From: Methylobacteriaceae bacterium
Lineage (GTDB): Bacteria; Pseudomonadota; Alphaproteobacteria; Rhizobiales; Beijerinckiaceae
Reading direction: 5' to 3'
Assembly (NCBI GenBank): GCA_019247255.1
Contig: JAFAPJ010000137.1
Span: 1 to 7,206 of the forward strand
DNA length: 7,206 bases
A program made the translations under genes and the position numbers. The notes under the pieces were generated by a model. That model saw only the letters and a list, made by a program, of their open reading frames with translations. It searched no databases and had not been told where the DNA came from. Shown here one piece after another: positions 6,052 through 7,206 of this stretch. Position 1 is the stretch's first letter; every line of letters begins with the position of its first letter.

Positions 6052-6116
6052 CCGCTCTCGAAGCGCGAATGCTAGGCTTTCCATCTCCCGATACTTAACC
6101 ACGTCGGCGCGCGCGG

Positions 6117-6145
6117 GAAGCGTTCACTAAAGATCGCAACGCTTC
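6117..6145 (+). repeat. inverted repeat / hairpin in metY leader
   Basis: GAAGCGTT (6117-6124) and AACGCTTC (6138-6145) are exact reverse complements, giving an 8-bp stem around the 13-nt loop CACTAAAGATCGC. The bases after it, GTCTCACTCT, are pyrimidine-rich but not a T-run, so it is a poor intrinsic terminator for the upstream operon. It is more likely an RNA structural element or a DNA operator. Confidence 0.6.
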
Positions 6146-6185
6146 GTCTCACTCTGGCACGGACAAGTCTGGTCCAGGCTTTGCG

Positions 6186-6206
6186 CCGAGGGTCGTCGAC
6201 TCTCGG
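6186..6206 (+). repeat. strong hairpin near the metY start
   Basis: CCGAGGGTC (6186-6194) pairs with GACTCTCGG (6198-6206) through nine pairs, one of them G-U, around a GTC loop. A second small hairpin, CGGG-TTA-CCCG (6204-6214), reuses the last three bases, so the two compete. The second ends nine bases before the ATG and covers the only GG-containing sequence where a ribosome could bind. Confidence 0.5.
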
Positions 6207-6223
6207 GTTACCCGGACAGACAC

Positions 6224-7206
6224 ATGCGCAGCGAAACCATCGCCGTCCACGCCGGCTTCGACCATGACCCGACGACGCATGCCGTCGCGGTGCCGATCTA
6301 CCAGAGCGTCGCCTACGCCTTCGACAGCGCGGACCATGGGGCCGCGCTCTTCAACCTCGAGGAGGAGGGCTACCGCTACAGCCGCATCTCCAACCCGACG
6401 GTCGCGGTGCTTGAGAAGCGCGTCGCGGAGCTCGAGGGCGGCCACTCGGCCCTCGCGGTCGCGTCGGGCCAGGCGGCACTGCACTACGCGCTCGTGACCC
6501 TCGCCGACCACGGCGGCAACATCGTCTCGGTCCCCCAGCTCTACGGCACGACCCACACGCTTCTCGCCCATGTCCTGCCGCGGCAGGGCATCCAGGCCCG
6601 CTTCGCCCCGAGCGACCGCCCGGAGGACATCGCGCGCCTCATCGACGGCGAGACCCGGGCGGTCTTCTGCGAATCGATCGGCAACCCGGCCGGGAACATC
6701 TGCGACATCGAGGCTCTCGCGGCCGTCGCGCACCAGCACGGCGTCCCGCTCGTCGTCGACAACACGGTCGCGACCCCGATCCTCTTGCGGCCCATCGATT
6801 ACGGCGCGGACATCGTGATCGCCTCGCTCACGAAGTTCATGGGCGGCCACGGCACGACGCTCGGCGGCATCGTGGTCGATTCGGGACGGTTCGACTGGGT
6901 GGCCGAGGGAGAGCGCTTCCCGCAATTCTCCCGTCCGGACGCCTCGTACCACGGGCTCGTCTACACGGATCATTTCGGGAAAGGCGCCTTCGCGGCCAGG
7001 GCCCGCAGCGTCTACCAGCGCACGACCGGCGCGGTGCTGCCCGCGATGTCCGCCTTCCTGCTTCTCCAGGGCATCGAGACGGTGGCGCTGCGCGTCGAGC
7101 GCCACGTCGAGAATGCCCGCAGGGTCGCCGAATTCCTCGCCGCCGACCCGCGCGTCGCCTGGGTCAACTACGCCGGCCTCCCCACCTCGCCCTATTATGA
7201 GCTGAC
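6224..7206 (+). CDS. metY: O-acetylhomoserine sulfhydrylase (MetY-type, PLP-dependent), 3' end beyond window
   Basis: The enzyme makes homocysteine (or methionine) from O-acetylhomoserine and sulfide (or methanethiol) in the cytoplasm, the direct-sulfhydrylation route to methionine. The window holds 327 residues of about 430. Cys/Met-metabolism PLP-enzyme motifs are clear: ETIAVHAGF (4-12), VAVPIYQSVAYAFDSADHGAALF (21-43), RYSRISNPT (51-59, whose YSR binds PLP phosphate from the partner subunit), and VASGQAALHYA (79-89). Tyr108 in QLYGTT stacks on the cofactor ring, Asp179 in VVDNT contacts the pyridine nitrogen, and Lys204 in SLTKFMGGHGTTLGG forms the Schiff base. The AVASGQAA and DSADHGAALFNLE patterns favour MetY over MetB/MetC and MetZ, with MetZ-like specificity the main alternative. 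The ATG at 6224 starts right before the conserved N-terminus. The Shine-Dalgarno is weak, which may go with control through the structured leader. Confidence 0.93.
   Translation, partial: MRSETIAVHAGFDHDPTTHAVAVPIYQSVAYAFDSADHGAALFNLEEEGYRYSRISNPTVAVLEKRVAELEGGHSALAVASGQAALHYALVTLADHGGNIVSVPQLYGTTHTLLAHVLPRQGIQARFAPSDRPEDIARLIDGETRAVFCESIGNPAGNICDIEALAAVAHQHGVPLVVDNTVATPILLRPIDYGADIVIASLTKFMGGHGTTLGGIVVDSGRFDWVAEGERFPQFSRPDASYHGLVYTDHFGKGAFAARARSVYQRTTGAVLPAMSAFLLLQGIETVALRVERHVENARRVAEFLAADPRVAWVNYAGLPTSPYYEL

Larger units (their letters stand above)
6052..6223 (+). promoter_or_regulatory. 172-bp non-coding leader of the metY-like gene with several hairpins
   Basis: No reading frame that looks coding covers this gap. 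It has lower GC in its first part and contains GATACTTAACC (6090-6100), a poor -10 candidate without a clear -35. Three hairpins can be drawn: 6117-6145, 6186-6206 and 6204-6214. The last two share bases 6204-6206 and cannot form together. No good Shine-Dalgarno precedes the ATG at 6224. A structured leader before a methionine-biosynthesis gene suggests RNA-based control, for example by S-adenosylmethionine. However, the sequence does not match the SAM-II pattern well: only an ACTAAAG at 6126-6132 recalls its conserved GCTAAAG, and it lies in a hairpin loop far from the start codon. Confidence 0.4.

Noticed and set aside
6083..6132. Possible SAM-II riboswitch (ACTTAACC followed by ACTAAAG)
   Set aside because: The required GATTT stretch and P1 geometry are missing, ACTAAAG sits in the loop of another hairpin, and it is more than 90 bases from the start codon. 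A covariance search would settle it.
6155..6170. Sigma-54 promoter, suggested by TGGCAC
   Set aside because: The -12 GC dinucleotide is not at the required distance; the bases there are TC.
6149..7105. 318-codon minus-strand frame opposite metY
   Set aside because: It is the reverse shadow of a gene with complete PLP-enzyme motifs; its composition is Arg/Asp/Val/Ala-biased with no fold signal.

Overview
The window is GC-rich, about 70% by eye. Its proteins look alphaproteobacterial, most likely Hyphomicrobiales (Rhizobiales) of the Methylobacterium/Beijerinckiaceae kind. This rests on GC content, the rluD-rpoH gene pair, the RpoH and MetY protein style, and GTG starts. It is inferred from sequence features only, with no database search.

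Layout. Positions 1-1736, minus strand: the 5' half of rpoH (heat-shock sigma factor, cut by the window edge) and, upstream of it, an RluA/RluD-family 23S rRNA pseudouridine synthase. The 149-bp gap between them holds a heat-shock-type promoter candidate for rpoH. A 16-bp palindrome lies in that promoter's spacer, and the leader could mask the rpoH ribosome binding site. Positions 1723-1866, plus strand: a compact tRNA-Glu(CTC) unit with its own promoter, which overlaps the rluD start, and a strong GC hairpin after the CCA end.

Positions 1885-6051, plus strand: five genes in a row. The first is an Asp/Glu/hydantoin-racemase-like protein that lacks both usual catalytic cysteines. Next come a Tat-exported FAD-dependent oxidase, a four-helix membrane protein, a membrane-anchored extracytoplasmic protein of unknown function with a TYPEWYIV motif, and a small one-helix membrane protein. 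The last four are tightly spaced (29 bp, 10 bp, then an 11-bp overlap) and look like one operon for an envelope-located oxidation system with no function I can name. This is the least understood part of the window.

Positions 6052-6223 are a non-coding leader with several hairpins, two of them mutually exclusive. It precedes a MetY-type O-acetylhomoserine sulfhydrylase that runs off the right edge. Such a leader before a methionine-biosynthesis gene is a candidate RNA regulator, but it does not convincingly match a SAM riboswitch class I know.

No mobile element, CRISPR array or defence system is visible. Most of the window is chromosomal housekeeping; the points of interest are the FAD-oxidase operon, the altered racemase and the two leaders.
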